A DNA stretch of 64,000 nt from DASVFB01 sp963766345 (GTDB taxonomy: Bacteria > Actinomycetota > Thermoleophilia > Gaiellales > Gaiellaceae): the NCBI GenBank assembly GCA_963766345.1, contig CAVXZL010000012.1, forward strand, positions 62,001 to 126,000. Reading direction: 5' to 3'. Each line of letters opens with the position of its first letter. Position 1 is the stretch's first letter. Shown one piece after another: positions 19,051-27,456 of the stretch. Both the position numbers and the translations under genes were made by a program. The notes below the pieces were generated by a model. It saw only the letters and a program-made list of their open reading frames with translations, searched no databases and was not told the origin of the DNA.

Positions 19051-19638
19051 ATGCTGGATCGGGATCGTGGGGACAACCGGTTGAGGGTCTTGATCGCAGA
19101 CGAGAGCACCGAGCGGCTGGCGCTGCTCGCCGCGATCGTGCGCGGTGTCGGGCACGAGACGATCGCTGCCGAGGTCGACGTCACGAGCGTCGGTCCGGTG
19201 ACCGCGCGCGAGCATCCGGACGTGGCGCTCGTCGCGGTCGGGGAGAGCAACGCGCACGCGCTCGAGCTGATCTCGAAGATCGTCGCCGAGGCCGAGTGCC
19301 CGGTGATCGCTGTTCTGTCCGCAACGGACACCGCGTTCGTCCGCGAGGCCGCCAGGCGCGGCATCTTCGCCTACGTCGTCGACTCCGATCAGGGGGCGCT
19401 CGAAAGCGCGCTCGAGATCGTGTTGCTGCGCTTCCGCGAATACCACGGACTGCAGGGCGCCTTCGGCCGGAGAGCGCTGATCGAGCGAGCGAAAGGCGTC
19501 CTGATGGAACGACACGGCCTCGACGAGGAGGCCGCGTTCGAGGCGCTCCGCTCCCACGCGCGGAGCAACAACACGAAGATCGTCGACGTCGCCGGCGCCG
19601 TCATCGACGGCCATCTGCTCTTGCCCCCGCGCTCGTAG
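19051..19638 (+). CDS. ANTAR-domain regulator with pseudo-receiver
   Basis: A 195-residue protein: N-terminal receiver-like fold (about residues 10-125) and C-terminal ANTAR RNA-binding domain (about 135-190: RRALIERAKGVLMERHGLDEE). ANTAR proteins bind tandem hairpins in nascent RNA and prevent termination. The usual phospho-acceptor aspartate is replaced: the strand reads PDVALVAVGESNAHAL, with Ala where Asp normally sits, so control is probably not by phosphorylation. ATG 19051 follows GAGGGG by seven bases. It sits between two CEC-motif genes. Its RNA targets are not identified here. Confidence 0.88.
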   Translation: MLDRDRGDNRLRVLIADESTERLALLAAIVRGVGHETIAAEVDVTSVGPVTAREHPDVALVAVGESNAHALELISKIVAEAECPVIAVLSATDTAFVREAARRGIFAYVVDSDQGALESALEIVLLRFREYHGLQGAFGRRALIERAKGVLMERHGLDEEAAFEALRSHARSNNTKIVDVAGAVIDGHLLLPPRS

Positions 19639-19781
19639 CCGGCCGGGGTCGGCTAGGCTAGCTGCGCCGAGGCGGCCACCTTGAGTGCCCCTCTCTGACA
19701 GCCCGACACCCGCCCAAGCGCGGCGTGCGCGAGGTCACTTCCCCGGCAGACAGGTTCAACCTCGACAGCCGGAGGTGACTC

Positions 19782-19838
19782 ATGTACCGGCACGTTCCCA
19801 CTTCCACTCCGCGGCGCCCGTCGGCGTCGACCGGATGA
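19782..19838 (+). CDS. Possible 18-codon upstream ORF coupled to CEC-motif gene
   Basis: GGAGGT then five bases then ATG TAC CGG; the frame ends in TGA that overlaps the ATG of the next gene (ATGA at 19835-19838). It is the only strong Shine-Dalgarno in front of that gene. It could be a translational coupler, or the result of a frameshift that split a longer N-terminus from the downstream gene. The peptide is basic and Pro/Ser/Thr-rich, with no recognisable feature. Confidence 0.35.
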   Translation: MYRHVPTSTPRRPSASTG

Positions 19839-20182
19839 ACGCGCAGGCGCACCAGGAAGAGATCGGTCAGGCCCAGGTCGCCTGCCGAACCGAAAACGAA
19901 GCGATCCAGGCATCCGCCGACAAGCTGACCCTGCTCGGTCCGATCCCGTTCGTCTGCGAATGCCCCGAGCGCGACTGCGCCGAGCTCGTGCGCCTCACCT
20001 TCGACGAGTACGAGGCGATCCGCCAGGACCCCCGCCGCTTCTTCAACATCTCGGGACACGAGGCTGCGTCGGTCGAAGCCGGAGCCGAACGGATTCTCGC
20101 GGTCGCAGGCGACTTGACCGTCGTCGAGAAGATCGGCGTCGCCGGCGACGTCGCCGCCGACGCGCACGAGCGACCAGCCTAG
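19835..20182 (+). CDS. CEC-motif protein, paralogue 2 (unknown function)
   Basis: A 115-residue protein whose centre, FVCECPERDCAELVRLTFDEY followed by FNISGHE, aligns with paralogue 1 at 18447-18806. Both share CEC-P-x2-3-C, an EY-x-x-[VI]R element and GHE. N- and C-termini differ. The ATG has no ribosome binding site of its own and overlaps an upstream 18-codon frame, so the start rests on that coupling; an earlier in-frame GTG exists. Function unknown. The two paralogues flank the ANTAR gene in opposite directions. Confidence 0.72.
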   Translation: MNAQAHQEEIGQAQVACRTENEAIQASADKLTLLGPIPFVCECPERDCAELVRLTFDEYEAIRQDPRRFFNISGHEAASVEAGAERILAVAGDLTVVEKIGVAGDVAADAHERPA

Positions 20183-20226
20183 GCGGTCGAGCGCATCGAA
20201 CCCGCCGCACGGGGAAGAGCAAGAAG

Positions 20227-20595
20227 ATGCTTTCGTCGACACTGCTCGTTCAGGCCCGGGAGCGGATCCAGCAAGGCTGGACCCAGCACGCCGACGCACG
20301 CGACGCCGACGCGCGCCCGATCCAACCGTGGAGCCCAAACGCGGTCGCCTGGTCGCTGCTCGGCGCACTCGTCGCAGCACTCGAAGCCGAAACAGCAGAC
20401 GACGAAGCACTCGCGGTCGGTGAGCTCGCCGTCGCGTGCGTCGCACTCGCCACCGTCATCGAACACGACTCGCTCGAGTCCTGGAACGACGACGCAACAC
20501 GCACTCCGGATGACGTCCTGCGTGCACTCGAGCGCGCCGAACGCCAGTTGGTGGTTTCTGCGCGGTACCCTGGGGGAAGCAGCAACGGAGCCTGA
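20227..20595 (+). CDS. DUF6197-like protein
   Basis: A 122-residue soluble alpha-helical protein. The start of the domain (GWTQHADARDADARPI) and the downstream NAVAWSLLGALVAALEAE match the pattern of the DUF6197 family, small proteins of unknown role found next to cell-wall or lipid genes; I recall the pattern rather than having run a search. The upstream 44 bases carry only a weak GGGGAAG site. It lies between the CEC-motif gene and the desaturase on the same strand, possibly one transcript. Confidence 0.6.
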   Translation: MLSSTLLVQARERIQQGWTQHADARDADARPIQPWSPNAVAWSLLGALVAALEAETADDEALAVGELAVACVALATVIEHDSLESWNDDATRTPDDVLRALERAERQLVVSARYPGGSSNGA

Positions 20596-20743
20596 CTGAC
20601 TCCGCGCAAGACTCCGCCCCGAGCAAACGGTCGGAATACAGAAATCGGCGAACGGCCGATCAAGACCGGCGCTTGGAGGCGACATCGCTACAGCAGAGAA
20701 ACGAAGCGGTCACGCAGTTCCCGCGACAGCGACACCGCTGGAC

Positions 20744-21652
20744 GTGGATTGGCATCAGCCGCTGAGCGGCGCTCACAAGGCGATCAACCTCGCCGGCATC
20801 GCACTACCGCTGCTGGGGCTCGTCCTGGCGATTGCGCTGCTCTGGAACCGGGGGGTCGGTGTCACGGAGCTCGGGATCCTCGCGGTCGGCTACGTCGTGA
20901 CCGGCCTCGGCATCACCGTCGGCTTCCACCGCCTGTTCACCCATCGGTCGTTCCAGACGTTTCACGCCGTGCGCTACATCTTCGCGATCCTCGGGGAGAT
21001 GGCGGTCGAGGGCGATGTCCTGACCTGGGCCGCGGATCACCGCAAGCACCACCAGTACTCCGACCGCGCCGGCGATCCACACAGCCCGCACGCGGACTTC
21101 GGAGACGGCCCCCTCGAGAGCATCAAGGGGCTCTGGCACGCGCACACGGGCTGGCTGTTCTCCGAGGCCGGGCGCGCCGACCGTGAAAAGTACGCCAAGG
21201 ACCTGCTCGCCGATAGGGGACTGCGAACGATCGCCGGCATGTTCCTTCCGCTGGTCGTCGCGTCGCTGCTCCTTCCCGCACTCGTCGGCTGGCTTCTGCT
21301 GGGCGGCTGGTACGGCTTCCTCGCCGGCCTGATCTGGGGCGGCGCCGTCCGCATCTTCCTGCTCCACCACGTCACCTTCTCGATCAACTCGATCTGCCAC
21401 ATGTGGGGACGCCGCCGCTTCGCCTCCGGCGACGAGTCACGCAACGTCTGGTGGCTCTCCTGGCTCTCGTTCGGCGAGTCCTGGCACAACAACCATCACG
21501 CCTTCCCCTCGTCCGCCTTCCACGGATTGCGCGGCTGGGAGATCGACCCCGGCGGCTGGGTCATCCGCGGCCTCGAACGCTGTGGCCTCGCCTGGCGCGT
21601 CGTCCGGATCGACACGAAGCGCCAAAGGCGAAAGCTCCTACGAGCGATGTGA
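20744..21652 (+). CDS. Acyl-CoA/fatty-acid desaturase (delta-9 type)
   Basis: Membrane di-iron enzyme that inserts a double bond in a fatty acyl chain. Three histidine boxes are intact: HRLFTH, HRKHH and HNNHH, in a four-helix layout, length about 302-322. The GTG at 20744 is the first conventional start. However, the frame continues 20 codons upstream to an ATC at 20684 that sits four bases after GGAGG, and the extra residues (ATAEKRSGHAVPATATPLD) look like a normal soluble N-terminus starting M-ATAEKR. Either ATC initiates or the base is wrong. Acts in membrane lipid unsaturation; electron donor not seen nearby. Confidence 0.9.
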   Translation: MDWHQPLSGAHKAINLAGIALPLLGLVLAIALLWNRGVGVTELGILAVGYVVTGLGITVGFHRLFTHRSFQTFHAVRYIFAILGEMAVEGDVLTWAADHRKHHQYSDRAGDPHSPHADFGDGPLESIKGLWHAHTGWLFSEAGRADREKYAKDLLADRGLRTIAGMFLPLVVASLLLPALVGWLLLGGWYGFLAGLIWGGAVRIFLLHHVTFSINSICHMWGRRRFASGDESRNVWWLSWLSFGESWHNNHHAFPSSAFHGLRGWEIDPGGWVIRGLERCGLAWRVVRIDTKRQRRKLLRAM

Positions 21653-21719
21653 AGCACGTCGGCAGCGGGAGCGAGGGGCCTCGACTGCGACGCGACGCAG
21701 CGGGCGACGGCCGGTGCCG

Positions 21720-21995
21720 ATGTGGGTCGTCCGCGCCGGCGATGACATCTACGTCCGCTCGGTCAACGGCCGCGGATCCTCCTGGTTCCGCGGCGCATTG
21801 GACCGTCACGCGGCGCGCATCCGCGGCGGCGGCGTCGAGAAGGACGTTGAGCTGATCGAGACGGAAGGTGCGCAGGAAGCCGTCGATGCCGCCTACCAGG
21901 CAAAGTACGGCCGGCACTATCCGTCGATCGTTCCGTCGATCGTCGCGCCGGAGGCGCAGGGGGCGACGCTGAAGCTGGTCCCCGAGGAGGACTGA
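21720..21995 (+). CDS. DUF2255 family protein, short N-terminus
   Basis: A 91-residue frame matching the C-terminal two-thirds of DUF2255, with PMWVVRAGDDIYVRSVNG, the RGGGVEKDV strand and AAYQAKYGRHYPSIV. Usual members carry about 25 more residues in front; here the preceding codons are open (TATRRSGRRPV) but no start with a ribosome binding site is visible, so the gene may be truncated or broken just after the desaturase. Its TGA overlaps the aldo/keto reductase ATG by one base (TGATG). Confidence 0.65.
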   Translation: MWVVRAGDDIYVRSVNGRGSSWFRGALDRHAARIRGGGVEKDVELIETEGAQEAVDAAYQAKYGRHYPSIVPSIVAPEAQGATLKLVPEED

Positions 21996-22974
21996 TGCAG
22001 ACACGCAACCTCGGAAACGCGCTCGAGGTCTCGGCGATCGGGCTCGGGTGCATGGGCATGAGCCAGAGCTTCCCGCCGATCCCCGACCGGAACGACTCGA
22101 TCGCACTCATCCGCGCAGCGGTCGAGCGTGGCGTGACGTTCTTCGACACCGCACAGGTCTACGGACCGTTCGACAACGAGAAGCTCGTCGGCGAGGCACT
22201 CGAACCGATGCGGGAGCAGGTGGTGATCGCGACAAGGTTCGGCTTCGAGCTCTCGACCGGCGTGTCGACCGGCACCGACAGCCGCCCGGAGACGATCAGG
22301 AGCAGCGTCGAGGACTCACTGCGGCGGCTGCGGACCGATTACATCGATCTCCTCTACCAGCACCGCGTCGACCCGAATGTGCCGATCGAGGAGGTCGCGG
22401 GCGCGGTGAAGGAGCTGATCGACGCGGGGAAGGTCCGCCACTTCGGCTTGTCTGAGGCGGGCGTCCGGAACATCCGTCGCGCGCACGCCGTCCAGCCGGT
22501 GACGACTCTGCAGAGCGAGTACTCGCTCTGGTGGCGCGAGCCCGAGGAGGCGATCATCCCGACGCTGGAAGAGCTCGGCATCGGCTTCGTTCCGTTCAGC
22601 CCGCTCGGCAAGGGGTTTCTCACCGGCAAGATCGACGAGACGACGGAGTTCGAGAGCGGCGACTTCCGCAACACCGTCCCGCGCTTCACCGATACCGACG
22701 CGCGACGCGCCAACCGCGCCTTCGTCGAGCTGCTCCAGCAGATCCCAATCGCAAGCAGGCGACGCCTGCGCAGGTGGCACTCGCCTGGCTGCTCGCGCAG
22801 AAGCCCTGGATCGTGCCGATCCCGGGCACGACGAAGCTCCATCGACTCGAGGAGAACATCGCCGCCGCCGAGCTCGAGCTGACCCCGGACGACCTGCGCG
22901 AGATCGAAGAAGCGCAGATCGAGGCGCACGGCGCAAGGTACTCGGAGGCCAACCAGCGCATGATCGACCGGTAG
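21995..22974 (+). pseudogene. Aldo/keto reductase (AKR), one frameshift; catalytic Lys is Arg
   Basis: TIM-barrel NADPH-dependent oxidoreductase of the AKR13/YakC-like group: GLGCMGMS, FFDTAQVYGPF (Asp and Tyr of the tetrad), LLYQHRVDP (His), then VPFSPLGKGFLTG and, in the shifted frame, TPAQVALAWLLAQKP and the C-terminal LTPDDLREIEEA. One base is missing near 22745, where the frame leaves LLQQI and resumes at NRKQAT; the intact C-terminus continues to 22974. The catalytic lysine in the ATKFGF motif reads ATRFGF (codon AGG). The ATG overlaps the preceding stop. The frameshift could be a sequencing error. Confidence 0.85.
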
Positions 22975-23012
22975 GAACGCGCGACCATCCATACGCAAGT
23001 GAGGAGTTCGCC

Positions 23013-23840
23013 GTGAACGAAGTCGTCGTGGTCATCGGCGCAGGATCGATCGGCCAGGCGATAGCCCGGCGTGTCAGCGCCGGGAAGCACGTCGTGCTGG
23101 CCGACCTGCGCCGCGAGAACGCCGACGCCGTGGCGGAGGTGATGCGAGACGCCGGCTTCGACGTGAGCACGGCAACCGTCGATGTGTCGTCGCGTGAGTC
23201 GGTTCGCGCGCTCGTCGAGACAGCCACGGCGTTCGGCGACGTCACCGGTGTCATCCACGCAGCGGGCGTCTCACCCAGCCAGGCCTCGCCGGAGACCATC
23301 CTCGCAGTCGACCTCTACGGGACCGCGCTCGTGCTCGAGGAGTTCGGAAACGTCGTCGCACGCGGCGGCGCAGGAGTGGTCATCGCGTCGCAGTCCGGCC
23401 ACCGGCTCGGCGCGCTCACGGCAGACGAAAACGCGGCGCTCGCAACCACCCCAGCGGACGAGTTGCTGAAGCTCCCCATGCTCCAGCCCGACCAGGTGAC
23501 GGACCCGCTCCACGCCTACCAACTCGCCAAGCGCGGCAACTCGTTGCGCGTGATGGCCGAGGCGGTTCGCTGGGGGAAGCGGGGCGCCCGGATCAACACG
23601 ATCAGTCCCGGCGTCATCTTCACCCCGCTCGCCAGGGACGAGCTGACCGGCCCTCGCGGAGAGGGCTACCGCCGCATGATCGAGCTCAGCCCGGCCGGGC
23701 GCGGCGGCACCCCGGACGAAGTCGGGGTCGTCGGCGCGCTCCTCATGGGGCCCGACGGCGCGCTCATCACCGGCAGCGACTTCCTCATGGACGGCGGAGT
23801 CACCGCCTCCTACTTCTACGGCGAGCTCGCGCCGCAGTAA
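23013..23840 (+). CDS. Short-chain dehydrogenase/reductase
   Basis: A 275-residue classical SDR. Cofactor motif GAGSIGQ at residues 9-15 (a GxGxxG variant), NADP-type arginines after the second strand (DLRREN), catalytic YxxxK as AYQLAKRGN, then NTISPGVIFTPLA and the SGxxLMDGG-like ending SDFLMDGGVTASY. GTG 23013 is six bases after GAGGAG. Substrate unknown. It is last in the 21.7-23.8 kb plus-strand run and meets the ABC genes head to tail without a clear hairpin. Confidence 0.92.
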   Translation: MNEVVVVIGAGSIGQAIARRVSAGKHVVLADLRRENADAVAEVMRDAGFDVSTATVDVSSRESVRALVETATAFGDVTGVIHAAGVSPSQASPETILAVDLYGTALVLEEFGNVVARGGAGVVIASQSGHRLGALTADENAALATTPADELLKLPMLQPDQVTDPLHAYQLAKRGNSLRVMAEAVRWGKRGARINTISPGVIFTPLARDELTGPRGEGYRRMIELSPAGRGGTPDEVGVVGALLMGPDGALITGSDFLMDGGVTASYFYGELAPQ

Positions 23841-23871
23841 TCCGCCTCACGCGACGCCAAGCAGACGAGGG

Positions 23872-24702
23872 TCAGGTGTCGCGGCGAACGAGAAGGACTG
23901 CGGCGATCACGAGCGACAACGCGCAGTACCCGACGAAGAGCAATGCACCCGGCAACGGCGCGAGCGAATTTGCATCGTGTGTGAGCGAGAACATCTGTCG
24001 CCCGGCCTCGCTCGGCAGGTACTTGCTGACGGCGTCGTGCCAGCTCGCGGGCAGGATGAGCAGCAGCGGCGGTATGACGAAGAAGATTCCGGCGAAGGTC
24101 GCGATCCCGCCGGCCGTGTTGCGGACGATCGAGCCGATCCCGAGCGCGAAGATCCCGACGAGCATCAGGTAGACCGCGCCGCCGATCACCGAGCGGGCGA
24201 CGCCCGGGTGCGAGAATGAGATCTGGAGGATGTGATGCCGCGAGAGGATCGCCCGGCTCGCGAAGAAGGCGATCAGCACCGACGGCAGCGCCAAGACGAA
24301 CGCGACGACCGCGAAGACCCCGGTCTTCGCCCAGAGCACCGGCAGCCGCTTTGGAACTGCGGTGAAGCTCGCTCGGATCATGCCGGTCGAGTACTCACCG
24401 GTGATCACGAGCACCCCGAGGACGGCGATCGCGAGCTGCGAGGCGTTGACGCCGGCGAGCGCGATGTCGAGCGGATGGCGGTCGGCCCGTTCGTGCGGGC
24501 TCATCGATCCCCAGTGCGACGAGGTCACCGCGGAGAAGATCACGGGCAAGGCGATCGTCAGGAGAACCGCGATCGCCAGCGACCAGCGCGTCGAGCGAAG
24601 CGAGTGCAGCTTCGTCCATTCCGACGCCGCGACGCGTGCCTGCGTGACCCGGCCGGCGTGCGCGGCTCTCGGGAGCTGCTGCACGTTCGAGACCGTGCTC
24701 AC
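23872..24702 (-). CDS. ABC-2 type transporter permease
   Basis: A 276-residue integral membrane protein with six hydrophobic segments, first at residues about 40-62, and the ITGEYSTGMIRASF element characteristic of ABC-2 permeases of the bacitracin/lantibiotic-immunity type. It pairs with the ATPase encoded upstream: the GTG at 24702 overlaps the ATPase TGA (GTGA). The pair probably exports a lipophilic compound or peptide; the substrate is not evident. It ends facing the SDR gene. Confidence 0.92.
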   Translation of the reverse strand: MSTVSNVQQLPRAAHAGRVTQARVAASEWTKLHSLRSTRWSLAIAVLLTIALPVIFSAVTSSHWGSMSPHERADRHPLDIALAGVNASQLAIAVLGVLVITGEYSTGMIRASFTAVPKRLPVLWAKTGVFAVVAFVLALPSVLIAFFASRAILSRHHILQISFSHPGVARSVIGGAVYLMLVGIFALGIGSIVRNTAGGIATFAGIFFVIPPLLLILPASWHDAVSKYLPSEAGRQMFSLTHDANSLAPLPGALLFVGYCALSLVIAAVLLVRRDT

Positions 24703-25628
24703 GCGACCGCCTCCCGCTGCCCGAGCTCGGCCGCTTTGAACTCCACGTCTTCCCGCGTCAGGTCCATGAACGCCTCCTCGAGCGAGGCCTGCTTCAGCGT
24801 CAGCTCGTGAAGGGTGAGGCTGCGCCCCGCGGCAGCGTCGCCGATCTGAGCCGTGGTCAGCCCGCGCACCTCGAGCAAGCCCGGCTCGATCATCGTTACG
24901 GTCACGTTCGGGCCGGCGATCGTCGCTTCGAGCGCTGACGCCTGCGGCGAGCTCACGCGCACGACGTTGCCCGACGCCTGGCCGAGGAACGCGGCCGTGC
25001 TCGTATCGGCGATCTTCCGCCCCCGGCCGATCACGATCAGATGATCGGCGGTGAGCGCCATCTCGGCCATCAGGTGCGAAGAGACGAAGACGGTGCGGCC
25101 CTCCGCGGCCAGCGACTTCAACAGGTTGCGCATCCAGTGGATGCCCTCGGGATCGAGCCCGTTCGCGGGCTCGTCGAGCATCACGGTCGAGGGATCTCCC
25201 AGCAGTGCCGACGCGATGCCGAGCCGCTGGCCCATCCCGAGCGAAAACTTTCCCGCGCGCTTTCGCGCCACCTCGTGCAGGCCGACCAGGTCGATCAACT
25301 CGTCGACCCGCCTCCGCGGAATGCCGTGCGTCCGCGCGAGCGCAAGCAGGTGGTTGTATGCCGAGCGGCCGGTGTGCACGGAGCGCGCCTCGAGGAGAGC
25401 GCCCACCTCGTGCAACGGCGCAGCGAGGTCGCGATAGCGCTTCCCGTTCACGGTCACGTCTCCGGACGTCGGCGCATCGAGGCCGAGGATCAGCCGCATG
25501 GTCGTCGACTTGCCGGAGCCGTTCGGACCGAGAAAGCCCGTCACGATGCCCGGCCGAACCGAGAACGACAACTCGTCGACCGCGCGCTTGTCGCCGTAGT
25601 CCTTCGTGAGGACGCGTGCCTCGATCAC
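24699..25628 (-). CDS. ABC transporter ATP-binding protein
   Basis: A 309-residue ATPase: Walker A GPNGSGKS, Q-loop region, signature LGMGQRLGIASALLG (variant of LSGGQ), Walker B VMLDEPANGLDP, D-loop and switch histidine SSHL. The C-terminal 80 residues form the small accessory domain common in BcrA/NatA-type exporters. GTG 25628 is the first start. The ribosome binding site is weak. The gene forms a unit with the permease. Confidence 0.94.
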   Translation of the reverse strand: MIEARVLTKDYGDKRAVDELSFSVRPGIVTGFLGPNGSGKSTTMRLILGLDAPTSGDVTVNGKRYRDLAAPLHEVGALLEARSVHTGRSAYNHLLALARTHGIPRRRVDELIDLVGLHEVARKRAGKFSLGMGQRLGIASALLGDPSTVMLDEPANGLDPEGIHWMRNLLKSLAAEGRTVFVSSHLMAEMALTADHLIVIGRGRKIADTSTAAFLGQASGNVVRVSSPQASALEATIAGPNVTVTMIEPGLLEVRGLTTAQIGDAAAGRSLTLHELTLKQASLEEAFMDLTREDVEFKAAELGQREAVA

Positions 25629-26056
25629 GCGACCGACGCTACCCCGCTCGACGTTAGGCGACGGTTAATGCTTCACGAAATTGCGGTTGCCGTCGCCCGT
25701 AGCCGGATTCTGTTCAGGTGGACGCTGGCACTGTGCGTCGATGACGGCGAGCGTTCGCGGCCCGCCCGCAGCATCGACGGCGACATTGTCGCCACGCCAC
25801 TTCTGCGCCAACCAAACTGTGGCGTGGTCGAGGGGCGCCGGGGGGACTGCTAGTATCTGTTGTAGCTAAGCGAACCGGGTGACGTTCCAGCGTCCTCCCC
25901 GATTTCGTTCGGGAGGTGTTGACGTCGAGTGAACGTCCGGCACGAATGGTCGCCCGGCTACGGTCGCGCGGCCACGCTCGCTGCGCGATGCCGGCAGCCT
26001 CCACGTGAAGCGTTGACTGCGCCCCTCCATCGGGGCGTCAGAGAGGAAGGTGCAGC
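25629..26056 (+). other. 428-base intergenic region with structured leader of the next gene
   Basis: No gene. It separates the ABC operon promoter (left) from the 108-residue gene at 26057. A possible -10 element TAGTAT is at about 25852-25857. Downstream are two hairpins: CCTCCC with GGGAGG (about 25897-25919) and CGCCCC with GGGGCG (about 26017-26034), the second close to the GGAAGG ribosome binding site. This could be an RNA regulatory leader; I match it to no known riboswitch class. Left part holds nothing I recognise. Confidence 0.4.
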
Positions 26057-26383
26057 ATGAGTAGTCCGCTGTCCAGAGCCGGCACGGCGCCCGGTCCTCC
26101 CGCTGCCGGGTTGGGAGAAAAGCTCGACTGGGATGCCTTCTCCGCTCGGTACTTCCCCGGGCGGAAGCGGCACGACCTCGAGGCCATTGCCGCCTACGGC
26201 GCGCACAAGCAGGGCCGCGACTGGCGGAAGAGCGGCGACGAGAGCACACGGCCGAAGCTGACCCTCGTGCCGAGTGACTCGCATCCGGCAGCGATCGAGT
26301 CGGAGCTCGATGCGCCGGCCCTGGGGCGTCTGGTCGTCGCGCTGGCAGCCGACCCACGGGGAGGGAGCGGCTTTCCCCGCTAG
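26057..26383 (+). CDS. Conserved-looking hypothetical protein
   Basis: A 108-residue soluble protein with no cysteine and no membrane segment. Residues about 23-55 (LDWDAFSARYFPGRKRHDLE and an AYGAHKQGR element) look like a small folded core; the rest is low-complexity and proline/serine-rich. I recognise no family. ATG 26057 lies after GGAAGGTG. The gene follows a structured leader. It is followed 23 bases later by the flippase-like gene. Confidence 0.7.
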   Translation: MSSPLSRAGTAPGPPAAGLGEKLDWDAFSARYFPGRKRHDLEAIAAYGAHKQGRDWRKSGDESTRPKLTLVPSDSHPAAIESELDAPALGRLVVALAADPRGGSGFPR

Positions 26384-26406
26384 GCAGACATGACGCGACC
26401 CGAGAC

Positions 26407-27411
26407 GTGGTCGTGCTCGCACAGTTGACACCGGCGGCGTCCGGCCTCGGCGGCGTCCGGTACAGGTGGAGAAAGCCCGCCGCCGGAATCGCGCTGTCCA
26501 GCATCGCACTTGCTACGTGCTTCCTCGTCGGCCGCCGCCTGACGAATGCGTCGTGGCCGCTGGCTCACGCCGACATCTCGTTCGTCTTCATGGGCGCTGC
26601 CGCTTATCTGGCGAGCTTCGGCTTTCGCGCTCTCGGGTGGCGTCAGGTCTTTCCGGCCGCCCAGCGCCCCGATTGCGCCCGCTGCCTCGCCGCATGCGGA
26701 GCAGCGGCGGCGAGCGGCGCAGTGCTTCCGTTCCGGCTCGACTACCTGGTCAAGATCACGACCTTGCGCCGTCTTTGCGGCGTGCGGCTCGAGCTCGACA
26801 CGATCGTGCTCTCGATCGTGACGCTCGGTCTCGTCGACGCGGTCGTGATGCTGCCACTCGCGCTCGCTGCGATCGCGACATCGGGAGTCGTCTTCGTGGC
26901 GCCGCTCACGATCGTGATCCTCTTCTGCCTCGGCTGCCTCGGTGTGCTCGTCGCAGGCCCACGGCTCGTCCGGCTACCACTCGTACACCGCTCACGACGC
27001 GCGACGTCAGTACTCGAGCGCGTCGGCGAGAGCTCGGCCGTCACGCGTTCGACGTTCGTCGCGGGATCGTTCCTCTTCGCCTGCTGGACGAGTCGCGCAC
27101 TCGGCAGCGCGCTGCTCTTGATGGCGCTCGGCACACGGTTCTCACCGATGCTTGCCGTCGTCGTGCTCTGCATGGCGGGGGCGGCTTCGATCCTGCCGAT
27201 CACCTCCGGCGGCGCGGTCGTCGGAATCGGCGCCACCGCAGGCGTCCTGCTCGCGCTGGGAGTTTCCAGGGAGATCGCGATCAACTTCTCGCTCGCTTCG
27301 GGCCTACTCCTGAGCGCTGCCGCGCTCACCGCCGCGATCGTCGGAGTCACGGGCTCGGTCGCCGTCGCCTTCGCGGGTGCGCACGGACGAGGTCGCCTGA
27401 GCACCGTTTGA
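26407..27411 (+). CDS. LPG-synthase-TM/YbhN-type flippase-like membrane protein
   Basis: A 334-residue protein with about eight hydrophobic helices, resembling the lysylphosphatidylglycerol-synthase membrane domain (UPF0104; MprF N-terminal half, AglD, YbhN). Features include the RALGWRQVF segment after the second helix, the LPFRLDYLVKI turn (glycine/arginine-rich loop) and the C-terminal ITSGGAVVGIGATAGVLLALG block. Such proteins flip or modify lipids. The GTG start at 26407 lacks a clear ribosome binding site, so the N-terminus is uncertain. Confidence 0.72.
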   Translation: MVVLAQLTPAASGLGGVRYRWRKPAAGIALSSIALATCFLVGRRLTNASWPLAHADISFVFMGAAAYLASFGFRALGWRQVFPAAQRPDCARCLAACGAAAASGAVLPFRLDYLVKITTLRRLCGVRLELDTIVLSIVTLGLVDAVVMLPLALAAIATSGVVFVAPLTIVILFCLGCLGVLVAGPRLVRLPLVHRSRRATSVLERVGESSAVTRSTFVAGSFLFACWTSRALGSALLLMALGTRFSPMLAVVVLCMAGAASILPITSGGAVVGIGATAGVLLALGVSREIAINFSLASGLLLSAAALTAAIVGVTGSVAVAFAGAHGRGRLSTV

Positions 27412-27456
27412 CGCGACCTCACACGCCGCCACCGCCGGGCGTTCTAGATTCACGAG

